From positions 1-14,584 of the forward strand of contig JBFYKJ010000108.1 of assembly GCA_041306005.1 (NCBI GenBank): DNA of 14,584 nt, given 5' to 3'. Position 1 is the stretch's first letter. Every line of letters starts with the position of its first letter. Position numbers and translations under genes: made by a program. This document shows, piece by piece, positions 8,603 through 14,580 of this stretch. Under the pieces are notes generated by a model, which had not been told where the DNA came from, searched no databases, and saw nothing but the letters and a program-made list of their open reading frames with translations. Source of the DNA: JBFYKJ01 sp041306005. Its GTDB lineage: Archaea; Altiarchaeota; Altiarchaeia; JAFGQM01.

Positions 8603-9016
8603 ATGGAAAGGGCAGTCTTTGCCATGGGGTGCTTCTGGGGAGCGGAAAAGCTGTTTGGCGGGGTCTACGGGGTGATATCGACACGGGTAGGCTACACGGG
8701 CGGCGACACGGAAAACCCCTCATACCACGACCTTGATGGGCACACCGAGGCTGTGGAAGTCAAGTTCGACACGAAAAAGGTGACTTTTGCAAAGCTTGCC
8801 AAATGCTTTTTCGAGAACCACGACTTCAGGGCGGCGAACAAGGCGCAGTACAAGTCGGCGGTATTCTACCTGAACGACACGCAAAGAAGGGTAGCTGAGG
8901 GGATGATGCCCGAAGGCGCCGCGACCGAGATACTGCCGCTGAAGAAATTCTGGGAGGCGGAGGAATACCACCAGGGGTATTTTAAGAAGCACAAGATCCT
9001 GGGCAGGATATGCTGA
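8603..9016 (+). CDS. msrA: Peptide methionine sulfoxide reductase MsrA (short form)
   Basis: 137 residues. MsrA reduces the S-epimer of methionine sulfoxide in proteins and free methionine, in the cytoplasm. The catalytic GCFWG motif is at residues 9-13 (nucleophile C10). GYTGGDTENPSY, GHTEAVEV (46-53) and the C-terminal FWEAEEYHQGYFKKH block all match the family. It is shorter than usual (about 150-210): the loop normally reading HDPT..NRQG.DxGTQYRS is reduced to HDFRAANKAQYKS (73-85), with about five residues missing. Other cysteines are C68 and the terminal C137. C137 is at a position suited to a resolving cysteine, but this is not proven. It overlaps the next gene, so the two are probably co-transcribed. 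Confidence 0.92.
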   Translation: MERAVFAMGCFWGAEKLFGGVYGVISTRVGYTGGDTENPSYHDLDGHTEAVEVKFDTKKVTFAKLAKCFFENHDFRAANKAQYKSAVFYLNDTQRRVAEGMMPEGAATEILPLKKFWEAEEYHQGYFKKHKILGRIC

Positions 9017-9747
9017 AAATGAAGAAAACAGGCGGCGCGCCCGGCGAAACAGCCATGCCCGACAAAAAGCTCACGCTGCGCAGGGCCATCGCCGTATTTG
9101 CCATCGGTTATTTAGTTATAGGGCTTGCCCTGTTCCTCCCGGCGGGCACAATCCAATGGCCGGAGGCGTGGCTCTACCTCTGGATGCAGATTGGATACTC
9201 CGCATTCATCGGGACCTGGCTCTGGAAGAGCAACGTCGGGCTCCTTAGGGAGCGCACCCGCTTTTTGAAGGGCGCGAAGGGCTGGGACAAGGCGTTCCTT
9301 CTTGCCAGCATCGTGCCGATGTTCTCGATATTCGTGATAGCAGGGCTTGACTATAGATATGGGTGGTCACCAGTCGGCCCGGTGGCAAAGGCCATGGCAT
9401 TCGGGTTCCTGGCGCTCTCGTTCCTGGGCATCGCCCGCGTGATGAAGGAGAATACCTATCTCTCACGGGTGGTTCGGATACAGACCGAGAGGGGGCATAA
9501 GGTGATAACGACCGGGCCGTACAGGTACGTGCGCCACCCGATGTATGTCAGCGTTATTGTGATGCTCCTGTCGCTGCCGTTTGCATTGGGCTCGCTCTAT
9601 GCCCTAGTCCCGGTGGGTGTCCTGCTAGGGGCCCTCCTTGTGCGCACCCATTTGGAGGACAATACCCTGCAGGCGGAGCTTGAGGGGTATAGGGAGTACG
9701 CGCAGAGGACTAAGTATAAGAATAAGATAGTGCCGGGGGTATGGTAA
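9010..9747 (+). CDS. Isoprenylcysteine carboxyl methyltransferase / PEMT-like membrane methyltransferase
   Basis: 245 residues with about five or six transmembrane helices (around 26-46, 52-72, 95-115, 127-143, 178-212). The C-terminal half has the SAM-binding signature of the ICMT/PEMT/NnrU superfamily: TTGPYRYVRHPMYVS (167-181), then HLEDNTLQAELEGYREYAQRTKYK (E216, Y227, Y230). Members methylate small or lipid-linked substrates at the membrane. The prenyl-cysteine label is inherited from the eukaryotic enzyme, and the archaeal substrate is unknown. The ATG at 9010 overlaps the msrA stop by 7 nt; ATG 9019 and ATG 9055 (MPDKK) are alternatives, and the last would place the conserved region almost at the start. 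Confidence 0.85.
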   Translation: MLKMKKTGGAPGETAMPDKKLTLRRAIAVFAIGYLVIGLALFLPAGTIQWPEAWLYLWMQIGYSAFIGTWLWKSNVGLLRERTRFLKGAKGWDKAFLLASIVPMFSIFVIAGLDYRYGWSPVGPVAKAMAFGFLALSFLGIARVMKENTYLSRVVRIQTERGHKVITTGPYRYVRHPMYVSVIVMLLSLPFALGSLYALVPVGVLLGALLVRTHLEDNTLQAELEGYREYAQRTKYKNKIVPGVW

Positions 9748-9763
9748 GCCCTTATCCCACTTG

Positions 9764-9806
9764 TTTTTAAAACTTCCTTTGCTGATTATCCGGCGCCCTT
9801 CGGCGC
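9764..9806 (+). promoter_or_regulatory. TATA-like box and leader hairpin of the DUF475 gene
   Basis: TTTTTAAAA at 9764-9772 sits about 70 nt before ATG 9837, which predicts a leader of about 43 nt. That leader opens with a 5-bp GC hairpin, GCGCC-CTTC-GGCGC (9793-9806). This leader is longer than those of neighbouring genes. The same T-run may also end the msrA-methyltransferase transcript. I cannot match it to a known riboswitch. Confidence 0.35.
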
Positions 9807-9836
9807 AAGAGTGCGGCTTTGTCCGCTAATACTTAG

Positions 9837-10781
9837 ATGGAGATATTCTTCTTCCTGCTTACCCTACTGGGGATATGCGCTTTTGAGATAATCAGCAGCA
9901 TAGACAACGCGGTCATAAACGCGCAGGTGCTCTCCACCATGCAGGCCCGCTACCGCAGGATATTCCTGACCTGGGGTCTGCTCTTCGCGGTCTTCTTGGT
10001 TAGGGGCCTGCTCCCGTGGATGATAATCTGGGCCAGCACGCCTGCGCTCGGGCCGATGGGGGCGCTGACGGCGACCTTCAGCGGAGACCCGGCGGCGACC
10101 GCGGCGATAGAGACGTCCGCCCCCTTCCTCCTGATGGGCGGTGGGGTGTTCCTCCTGTTCCTATTCCTCCACTGGCTCTTTTTGGAGGAGAAGCACTTCG
10201 GCCTGCCGCTCGAACCTTCCTTCCTGAAGAGGGGCGTCTGGTTCTTTGCCGTCGTGTCCATACTGCTGACGATAATAGTCTGGTTCGCGATAGAGAGGAG
10301 CGCGATGCTCGGGTTTGCAGCGGTGGTCGGCTCTACCGCTTTTTTCATAACCCACGGCTTCAAGCAGAACGCCGAGCAGGCGGAGAAGAGTATGCTGAAC
10401 AGCAACCTCTCGGATTTGAGCAAGATATTCTACCTTGAGGTTTTGGATACGACATTTTCAATTGATGGCGTTATAGGCGCGTTCGCCTTCACGATGTCCG
10501 TGCCGCTCATATTGATAGGCAACGGTATCGGCGCGCTCGTCGTAAGGCAGGTGACGGTGAGCAACATCGAGAGGATAAAGAGGTACGCTTACCTGAAGAA
10601 CGGCGCGATGTACTCGATAATGTTCCTCGGCACCGTGATGATCGCCGAGGGCTTCGGGGCCCACATACCCGTGTGGCTCTCGCCGATAATGACGTTCGGC
10701 GTCCTGGGCTATTTCTTCTGGAGGTCCAAGCAGAGGATAGCGAAGGAGGATGCGGAGGGGAAGTCCGGGGAGAAGGCATAA
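9837..10781 (+). CDS. DUF475 / TerC-like integral membrane protein
   Basis: 314 residues, about eight or nine hydrophobic helices. The two halves each carry the acidic membrane signature of the family: FEIISSIDNAVINAQ (16-30; E17, D23, N24) and YLEVLDTTFSIDGVIGAF (199-216; E201, D204, D210). DUF475 belongs with TerC/YkoY-type proteins, several of which export Mn2+ or work in metal homeostasis. Metal transport is therefore a reasonable inference, not shown here. The C-terminal tail (298-314) is charged and cytoplasmic-looking. It is probably transcribed alone and lies 78 bp before the AbrB gene. Confidence 0.85.
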   Translation: MEIFFFLLTLLGICAFEIISSIDNAVINAQVLSTMQARYRRIFLTWGLLFAVFLVRGLLPWMIIWASTPALGPMGALTATFSGDPAATAAIETSAPFLLMGGGVFLLFLFLHWLFLEEKHFGLPLEPSFLKRGVWFFAVVSILLTIIVWFAIERSAMLGFAAVVGSTAFFITHGFKQNAEQAEKSMLNSNLSDLSKIFYLEVLDTTFSIDGVIGAFAFTMSVPLILIGNGIGALVVRQVTVSNIERIKRYAYLKNGAMYSIMFLGTVMIAEGFGAHIPVWLSPIMTFGVLGYFFWRSKQRIAKEDAEGKSGEKA

Positions 10782-10801
10782 GAAACGCCGGGAATTTGCT
10801 T

Positions 10802-10843
10802 TAAATAACCAAAGCTTCTAAATAAGTAAAATCTTGTAAATAA
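10802..10843 (+). promoter_or_regulatory. Promoter of the AbrB-PIN operon with three TAAATAA repeats
   Basis: Exact TAAATAA heptamers occur at 10802-10808, 10819-10825 and 10837-10843, spaced 17 and 18 bp, immediately before ATG 10860. One is likely the TATA box; the middle one is best placed, giving a start of transcription near 10848. The regular series could also be operator half-sites for the AbrB protein, since antitoxins of this class usually repress their own operon. Confidence 0.45.
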
Positions 10844-10859
10844 GAGATTTCATACCAAA

Positions 10860-11117
10860 ATGGAAAGCGATGTCGAGACTGCAACTATCAGCTCAAGGGG
10901 CCAGGTATGCATACCAAGCAGCATGCGAGAAGAATTGGGGGTTAGCGAGGGCGGCAAAGTGGTCTTTATAAGAGTAGGCGACTCGGTGATCATGAAAAAG
11001 GCGAGCATGCAGACGTTTGATGAGATAACAAGGCCCCTCAAAGAGGCGGCAAAGCGCGCCGGGCTTAAGGAGTCGGACGTGCCCGATATTATACACCGAT
11101 TTAGAGGCGTAAAATGA
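10860..11117 (+). CDS. AbrB/MazE/SpoVT-fold antitoxin
   Basis: 85 residues. The N-terminal 50 form the swapped-hairpin DNA-binding fold: ATISSRGQVCIPSSMREELGV followed by EGGKVVFIRVGDSVIMKKAS. The C-terminal part (about 51-85, with TRPLKEAAKRAG and DVPDIIHRFRG) is the usual toxin-binding helix and tail. It overlaps the PIN gene by ATGA, a hallmark of toxin-antitoxin operons. Likely roles are binding and neutralising the toxin and repressing the operon. Confidence 0.9.
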   Translation: MESDVETATISSRGQVCIPSSMREELGVSEGGKVVFIRVGDSVIMKKASMQTFDEITRPLKEAAKRAGLKESDVPDIIHRFRGVK

Positions 11118-11524
11118 GGGTAGTCGCAGATACGAATGTCCTGGTGTCGGGGTCGCTGTGGTCGGGGGATTCATACACCTTGTTGAAGAAGGCAGACGCA
11201 GGGGAGTTTAGACTCCTAATCTCAGAGGATATAATAAGGGAGTTTTCCAAAGTCCTGGACTACAAGGAGATCCGGCAAAAGATCGCAAAGTACGGCCTTG
11301 AGTTCAATCCGACAATAGAGCGGATAATATCTTTCTCGGAATTTGTAACTGTCAAAAACAGGCTTGATATCGTTAAGGACGACCCTAGCGATAACAGGAT
11401 ACTTGAGTGCGCGCAAAGCGGTGGGGCGGGCCTCATAGTGACGCGGGACAAGCACCTCCTAACGCTAAGGGAATTTGAGGGCATTAAGATAGTCGATCCC
11501 AAACAGGCTCTAGAAGAACTATAG
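11114..11524 (+). CDS. PIN-domain toxin (VapC-like ribonuclease)
   Basis: 136 residues, the normal size for PIN toxins of the 'putative toxin, PIN family' group. The metal-binding acids are visible: D6 (VVADTNVLVSG), E43 (REFSKVL), D93 in DDPSDNRILECA and D112 in VTRDKHLL. All four are intact, so it should be an active Mg2+-dependent endoribonuclease. Its RNA target is unknown. Translation is coupled to the antitoxin by the shared ATGA at 11114-11117. It converges on the DUF3800-like gene across the repeat island. Confidence 0.92.
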   Translation: MRVVADTNVLVSGSLWSGDSYTLLKKADAGEFRLLISEDIIREFSKVLDYKEIRQKIAKYGLEFNPTIERIISFSEFVTVKNRLDIVKDDPSDNRILECAQSGGAGLIVTRDKHLLTLREFEGIKIVDPKQALEEL

Positions 11525-11549
11525 ATTGGCTGTTTTCTGTTTCCAGTTC

Positions 11550-11581
11550 CGAGTTTCGCCAGCTCCCGCACAGGAAACTCG
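11550..11581 (+). terminator. Hairpin after the PIN gene, possible transcript end
   Basis: CGAGTTTC (11550-11557) and GAAACTCG (11574-11581) form an exact 8-bp stem with a 16-nt loop, 25 nt after the PIN stop. No T-tract follows, so termination is uncertain. The stem may instead belong to the repeat structure starting at 11568. Confidence 0.3.
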
Positions 11582-11850
11582 AAACCCGTAACCGTAAACT
11601 GATTTAGAGTGCGGTCGCCGGGCGGATTTGAAAGTTTACGGTTTCGTGTTGTCGGTTTCGTATTGAGGTGGCCCGGTAGACAGTTCCGGGTTTCCTGTTT
11701 CGTTCTGGATGAGTTGGTGGTTTGGAAATAAAAATGAGGTTACACTACAAGCACTTGCGCGCCTTCGGCGCGGTCGGGCACTTCATTATGCCGGAGGTAA
11801 GACTGCGTTTCTATGAGCCCTCGGGAACAATAAAACAGTGTAGTGTAACT
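11568..11850. repeat. Direct repeat copy A (left of the DUF3800-like ORF)
   Basis: This block repeats at 12743-13049 in the same orientation. Positions 11609-11738 align to 12806-12935 without indels, at roughly 87% identity by eye. Its left part folds back on itself: ACAGGAAAC (11570-11578) with GTTTCCTGT (11690-11698), and AACCGTAAACT (11590-11600) with AGTTTACGGTT (11633-11643). Next comes an AT-rich GGAAATAAAAATGAGG, TATA-like on the plus strand, then the stem-closed module at 11739-11849. No convincing protein is encoded. Confidence 0.85.
11739..11849. repeat. Stem-closed 111-bp module A (candidate structured RNA or mobile-element end)
   Basis: Exact 11-bp inverted arms GTTACACTACA (11739-11749) and TGTAGTGTAAC (11839-11849) enclose two further stems. 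One is CGCGCC-TTC-GGCGCG. The other is GGGC (11776-11779) with GCCC (11817-11820), extended inward by TCAT/ATGA. Together they draw a three-way junction. Module B at 12936-13048 has the same plan. The TATA-like box at about 11724-11733 would start a plus-strand transcript inside the module. Confidence 0.55.
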
Positions 11851-11987
11851 TGACAAAAAACAAATCGGATCAGACTATTTTTGTAAGATAATATTATTGT
11901 AAAAAGCATACTTTTGCCGATATGGGTACTTTTTATTCGCATTAAGCGTAATTATAACGAACGTCGGAGCTTCACGGGTGAATGCAT
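11851..11987. other. AT-rich spacer without a recognisable gene
   Basis: 137 bp between module A and the stop of the DUF3800-like ORF. It is markedly AT-rich, unlike its flanks, with runs such as GACAAAAAAC and a short ATAATATTAT palindrome near 11888-11897. No ORF or RNA gene is supported. The composition contrast fits acquired DNA. Confidence 0.5.
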
Positions 11988-12533
11988 CTACGAATGCGGC
12001 CCCGCGCGGCGATGATGCGTTTCCTGTTTTCTATTCAATCCTTTGCGTATAGCTTTGGCCAGCCAGTCTGCCAATACGACATTGCCCTCATGCTCAGATA
12101 TTCGGACATCCACATTAAACTCCGCCTCTAACCGGTCTTTGACAAAAAGCATAGAATCATTATCCAGATCCTTGCAAAGCCACACCTGGTCTTTAGGCGT
12201 TAACAGCGGCATAAGGGCATAACGATAGCACCTGTGAGCAAGCTTGCGTTCGAACTTCGGCTTGTTCAAGTTGGCCTGCTTGAACTGCTCGAACTCCTTA
12301 TTGTCGAGAATCTTGAACCTATAATCGTCTGACTTGATGTGCTGGCATACATACGTGAGCTCATTGTCGGTCAATGCCGTGGACTTTATTTCTGACCGCA
12401 TTGCTTTCCTCTGATCCCGCTTGCCGACAAGCTTCCTGACGCTGTCTATTATTTTGTCGTCTTTCAGCTTCACAGCGACATACACGATTGGGAAATTGCT
12501 CTCATCCCCCGACCGGTCCACCCCGATTATCAT
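11988..12533 (-). CDS. Small RNase H-fold protein, DUF3800-like
   Basis: 181 residues. It begins GVDRSGDES, which resembles the DESG strand that opens DUF3800 proteins. The order of acidic residues fits an RNase H-like metal site: D6, E48 with K50 (SEIKST), D122 (LCKDLDND) and D156 in VLADWLAKAI near the C-terminus. The last ten residues are basic and His-rich. DUF3800 proteins are uncharacterised and often lie in mobile or defence regions. The gene is flanked by inverted TGTAGTGTAACT / AGTTACACTACA arms (11839-11850 and 12571-12582) and by direct repeats. A nuclease or recombination role is inferred only. ATG 12533 is chosen because the metal-site strand starts there; a TATA-like TTTTTAAT lies about 22 nt upstream. 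Confidence 0.7.
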   Translation of the reverse strand: MIIGVDRSGDESNFPIVYVAVKLKDDKIIDSVRKLVGKRDQRKAMRSEIKSTALTDNELTYVCQHIKSDDYRFKILDNKEFEQFKQANLNKPKFERKLAHRCYRYALMPLLTPKDQVWLCKDLDNDSMLFVKDRLEAEFNVDVRISEHEGNVVLADWLAKAIRKGLNRKQETHHRRAGPHS

Positions 12534-12548
12534 CGCCTTCTTTGCGGC

Positions 12549-12582
12549 TTCGGGATTAAAAACATGAAGCAGTTACACTACA
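12549..12582 (-). promoter_or_regulatory. Promoter of the DUF3800-like gene with an upstream arm sequence
   Basis: On the minus strand, GTTTTTAATCCC (TATA-like, about 12549-12560) precedes ATG 12533 by about 22 nt, which implies a leaderless mRNA. Just upstream lies AGTTACACTACA (12571-12582), a perfect inverted match to the 12 bp at 11839-11850. It could be a protein-binding site or one terminus of the unit. Confidence 0.45.
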
Positions 12583-12742
12583 TTTTCCGAAAATTTGGAT
12601 TATCACTGCCGCTGGAAGGTCTTATCTATGTCATAAATCCGGTTATTTCCAGGCTCGCTTTCCCACAAGTTAAGTTCCGTTTTGGGAAGCTTAACTTTCA
12701 GTTCGGTTCCCTTTCTCGTTTCCATGGTTTCGTCCTAGAAAC
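12583..12742. other. Intergenic stretch between the DUF3800-like promoter and repeat B
   Basis: About 160 bp without a supported gene. A 76-codon plus-strand frame (12564-12794) crosses it but resembles nothing known and runs into the repeat. The right part is rich in GTTTC/GTTCC words, like the arms of the direct repeats, and includes AAGTTAAG...CTTAACTT (about 12667-12698) as an inverted pair. Confidence 0.4.
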
Positions 12743-13049
12743 GCACAGGAAGCGCCCCTTATCCGAAACCCGTAACAGAAAACCCGGAACCTAACAAAAA
12801 ATGAGGTGCGGTCGCCGGGTGGATTTGAAAGTTTACGGTATCGTGTTTGCGGTTTCGTATGGAGGATGCCCGGTAGACAGTTCCGGGTTTCCTGTTGCGT
12901 TCTGGAGGAATAGAGCGTGTGGGAATAAAAATGAGGTTACACTACAGGCACTTGCGCGCCTTCGGCGCGGTCGGGGCTTCCGAAGCTTGGCAGGAGGCTT
13001 AGCGTAGGACGCTCCGCCCCTCTGGGAAGGTGAAACGGTGTAGTGTAAA
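12743..13049. repeat. Direct repeat copy B (between the DUF3800-like and LAGLIDADG genes)
   Basis: Second copy of the block at 11568-11850. It keeps the palindromic design though arm positions differ: ACAGGAA (12745-12751) with TTCCTGT (12889-12895), and AACCCGGAAC (12781-12790) with GTTCCGGGTT (12880-12889). The AT-rich GGGAATAAAAATGAGG (12921-12936) is shared with copy A. It ends only a few bases from the stop codon of the LAGLIDADG gene. Confidence 0.85.
12936..13048. repeat. Stem-closed 113-bp module B
   Basis: Arms GTTACACTACA (12936-12946) and TGTAGTGTAA (13039-13048) enclose the same CGCGCC-TTC-GGCGCG hairpin as module A. A GGGGC (12973-12977) / GCCCC (13016-13020) stem also lies inside. 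The tip differs from A: it holds AGCGT-AGG-ACGCT (13001-13013) and GCTTCCGAAGC. The flank after the stem (TCTGGGAAGGTGAAAC) resembles A (TCGGGAACAATAAAAC). Confidence 0.55.
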
Positions 13050-13052
13050 CGC

Positions 13053-14549
13053 TCACTGGTAAGGCGGCGCCTGCCGAGGAGTGCTGCGCCTGCGTGTCAC
13101 ATTCCGGTATTCCGGCTCAGCGACAGCGTCCGCCCGCTTGACCTGCGCCTTGACCTGCTGGTGGAGCCTCCTGAGCTCTTCGATCTCCCATGAGACGCGC
13201 GCGTGGTCCTCCTTCACCTTCTTGAATTGTTCACCCGACGCAGTTTCCATCGCACGTTCTAGCTCTGACAAAAAGCCCTTGTGGGCGGTTATCTCCCTGC
13301 CTATTTGGTTTATAGTAGAGTAATCGACCATACCCCTAATTGGTATGACTGACGCAGCGAGCTCGTCCCGGGCCTGCTCGAGCCGGCTCCTCTCCGAAGA
13401 CCAGCGGTTCCTTGCTTCCTCTGGCGTGGCGGCCAGTATCTTTTCATACAGCTTGACGTTCTCGGGCCTTGACTCGCTCTTCAGCCAGCTGCCCAACACC
13501 GCTTCGGTCACGCCCGTCGCCCTCGCCGCCTTCGCGATGCCGACATCCGGGTGCTCGTTGACATACTCCCTGGCCCCGTAATAGTCATCGACTGTGTACT
13601 CCCTCAATGTCTTTTGCGGGTTCTTGAGCCATCGCTCGAGCCTTTCCTGCCGGCCGGCCGTCCTGAAGCCCACGTTCTTAGAGAAATTCTCGAGATTGCT
13701 GAGACCTTTGATTGTGAGGACTGAACTCTTGCCTACTTCGAACGTGTTTGAGAGGACGCCGTGTTCGGCCAGCATCTTTTGTATCTGCCCGATGAGCATG
13801 CCGTACTTCTCGGTGTACTTGCCGACAGTTATGTACAAGCCTTTGACCTTGCCGCTTTTGAGATGCCTGGTTTCGTCCACCAGAGACCCGCCACCGTCAA
13901 AAATCATCTGCAGCGCCCGGACCTCCTGCTCACGGGTGAGCGAGTCGCGGTCCAGCGCGCGTTCACCCGAAGGCATCACAGTCGCAGCAGCTATCCTCTC
14001 CATCATCGCCTTGTTGTGGCTTCGGAAGTAGTAGACGGGATTTGGGCTCCTGCCGCGCCCGTATCCATCGGTGTTGACCCTGAGCCTTAAACCCTCGCCG
14101 GACACCTTCCGGTGGGCTTCGACCGTGCGCTTAGCAAACTCGCTGTCTGTGGAGGACAATTCAAAGTGGCTCCGTCTCACATGGCCTTGCACCAGAGCGG
14201 AGCCGAACACATCGCCCCAATGAGGGTCAGTACGCGAGCCTGGTATGCTCTTCCTGTGCGCTATCTGCAGTGCGTTGTGCACCCCCCGCCCATAAATCCA
14301 GTTCTTGACTGTGCCGTGAGCGACCCCAGTTTGCCTTGCGATATCCTCGACTGTCATGCCCTGCTTGAGCATGTCTCGGACGCGCGCCATCTGCCGGGCG
14401 CCCCCCTTCGCTTTCTCGTATGTCTCTGTGTAGAGCTGGGGAGACAGATTGCGCAATGCCCTGAAGGTCCTTAGGCGGGACCTGAAAAGGGGGCTGCTCA
14501 GCTGTTTGGCGAGCAGGTCTGCGCGCTCTTGGGGGGTCCGTTTTATCAT
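13053..14549 (-). CDS. LAGLIDADG-fold protein with two helix-turn-helix segments, probably nuclease-dead
   Basis: 498 residues. The first HTH is at about 63-88 (MTVEDIARQTGVAHGTVKNWIYG). Two LAGLIDADG-type repeats follow. The first has GDVFGSALVQG (112-122) then HFELSSTDSEFAKRT; the second has VRALQMIFDGGGS (210-222) then LYITVGKYTEKYGMLIGQIQ. In active enzymes the motif ends D-G. Here those positions read Q121-G and G220-G, so both metal-binding acids seem absent, though D218 is kept. A second HTH-like segment lies at 336-357 (VGIAKAARATGVTEAVLGSWL). Residues about 380-475 are a charged, probably coiled-coil tail. A DNA-binding regulator derived from a homing endonuclease is the best reading. 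It is a free-standing gene, not inside an intron or intein as far as seen. Confidence 0.72.
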   Translation of the reverse strand: MIKRTPQERADLLAKQLSSPLFRSRLRTFRALRNLSPQLYTETYEKAKGGARQMARVRDMLKQGMTVEDIARQTGVAHGTVKNWIYGRGVHNALQIAHRKSIPGSRTDPHWGDVFGSALVQGHVRRSHFELSSTDSEFAKRTVEAHRKVSGEGLRLRVNTDGYGRGRSPNPVYYFRSHNKAMMERIAAATVMPSGERALDRDSLTREQEVRALQMIFDGGGSLVDETRHLKSGKVKGLYITVGKYTEKYGMLIGQIQKMLAEHGVLSNTFEVGKSSVLTIKGLSNLENFSKNVGFRTAGRQERLERWLKNPQKTLREYTVDDYYGAREYVNEHPDVGIAKAARATGVTEAVLGSWLKSESRPENVKLYEKILAATPEEARNRWSSERSRLEQARDELAASVIPIRGMVDYSTINQIGREITAHKGFLSELERAMETASGEQFKKVKEDHARVSWEIEELRRLHQQVKAQVKRADAVAEPEYRNVTRRRSTPRQAPPYQ

Positions 14550-14570
14550 TGTTAGATTGATACGCGAATG

Positions 14571-14580
14571 GATAAAAAGA
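14571..14580 (-). promoter_or_regulatory. TATA box of the LAGLIDADG-fold gene
   Basis: The minus strand reads TCTTTTTATC, centred about 26 nt before ATG 14549. This spacing predicts transcription from the start codon itself (leaderless) and supports 14549 as the true start. Confidence 0.55.

Noticed and set aside
9764..9836. Mn2+ riboswitch (yybP-ykoY type) before the TerC-like gene
   Set aside because: The leader is only about 43 nt with one short hairpin, too small for the known riboswitch fold.
11609..11729. Shared plus-strand frame in both repeats beginning GTG-CGG-TCG-CCG
   Set aside because: The frame stays open about 35-40 codons in both copies with no indels, but substitutions are not biased to third positions and the peptide resembles nothing. 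Structural constraint on the palindrome explains it as well.
11789..11854. 21-codon frame in module A ending in PSGTIKQCSVT
   Set aside because: Module B can be read as a related PSGKVKRCSVN tail, but it has no matching start and the similarity follows from the conserved stem sequence. Too short to call.
12564..12794. 76-codon plus-strand frame beginning at 12564
   Set aside because: It starts inside the promoter of the DUF3800-like gene, crosses into repeat B and has no counterpart in copy A. No domain is recognisable.
11739..13048. Integron attC sites
   Set aside because: The modules are imperfect palindromes of the right size and lie 3' of genes, but the outer arms lack the attC core order (RYYYAAC at the 5' end and GTTRRRY at the 3' end) and no integron integrase is present.
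11700..13050. CRISPR array
   Set aside because: Only two diverged repeats about 1.2 kb apart, with a gene between them and no short regular spacers.
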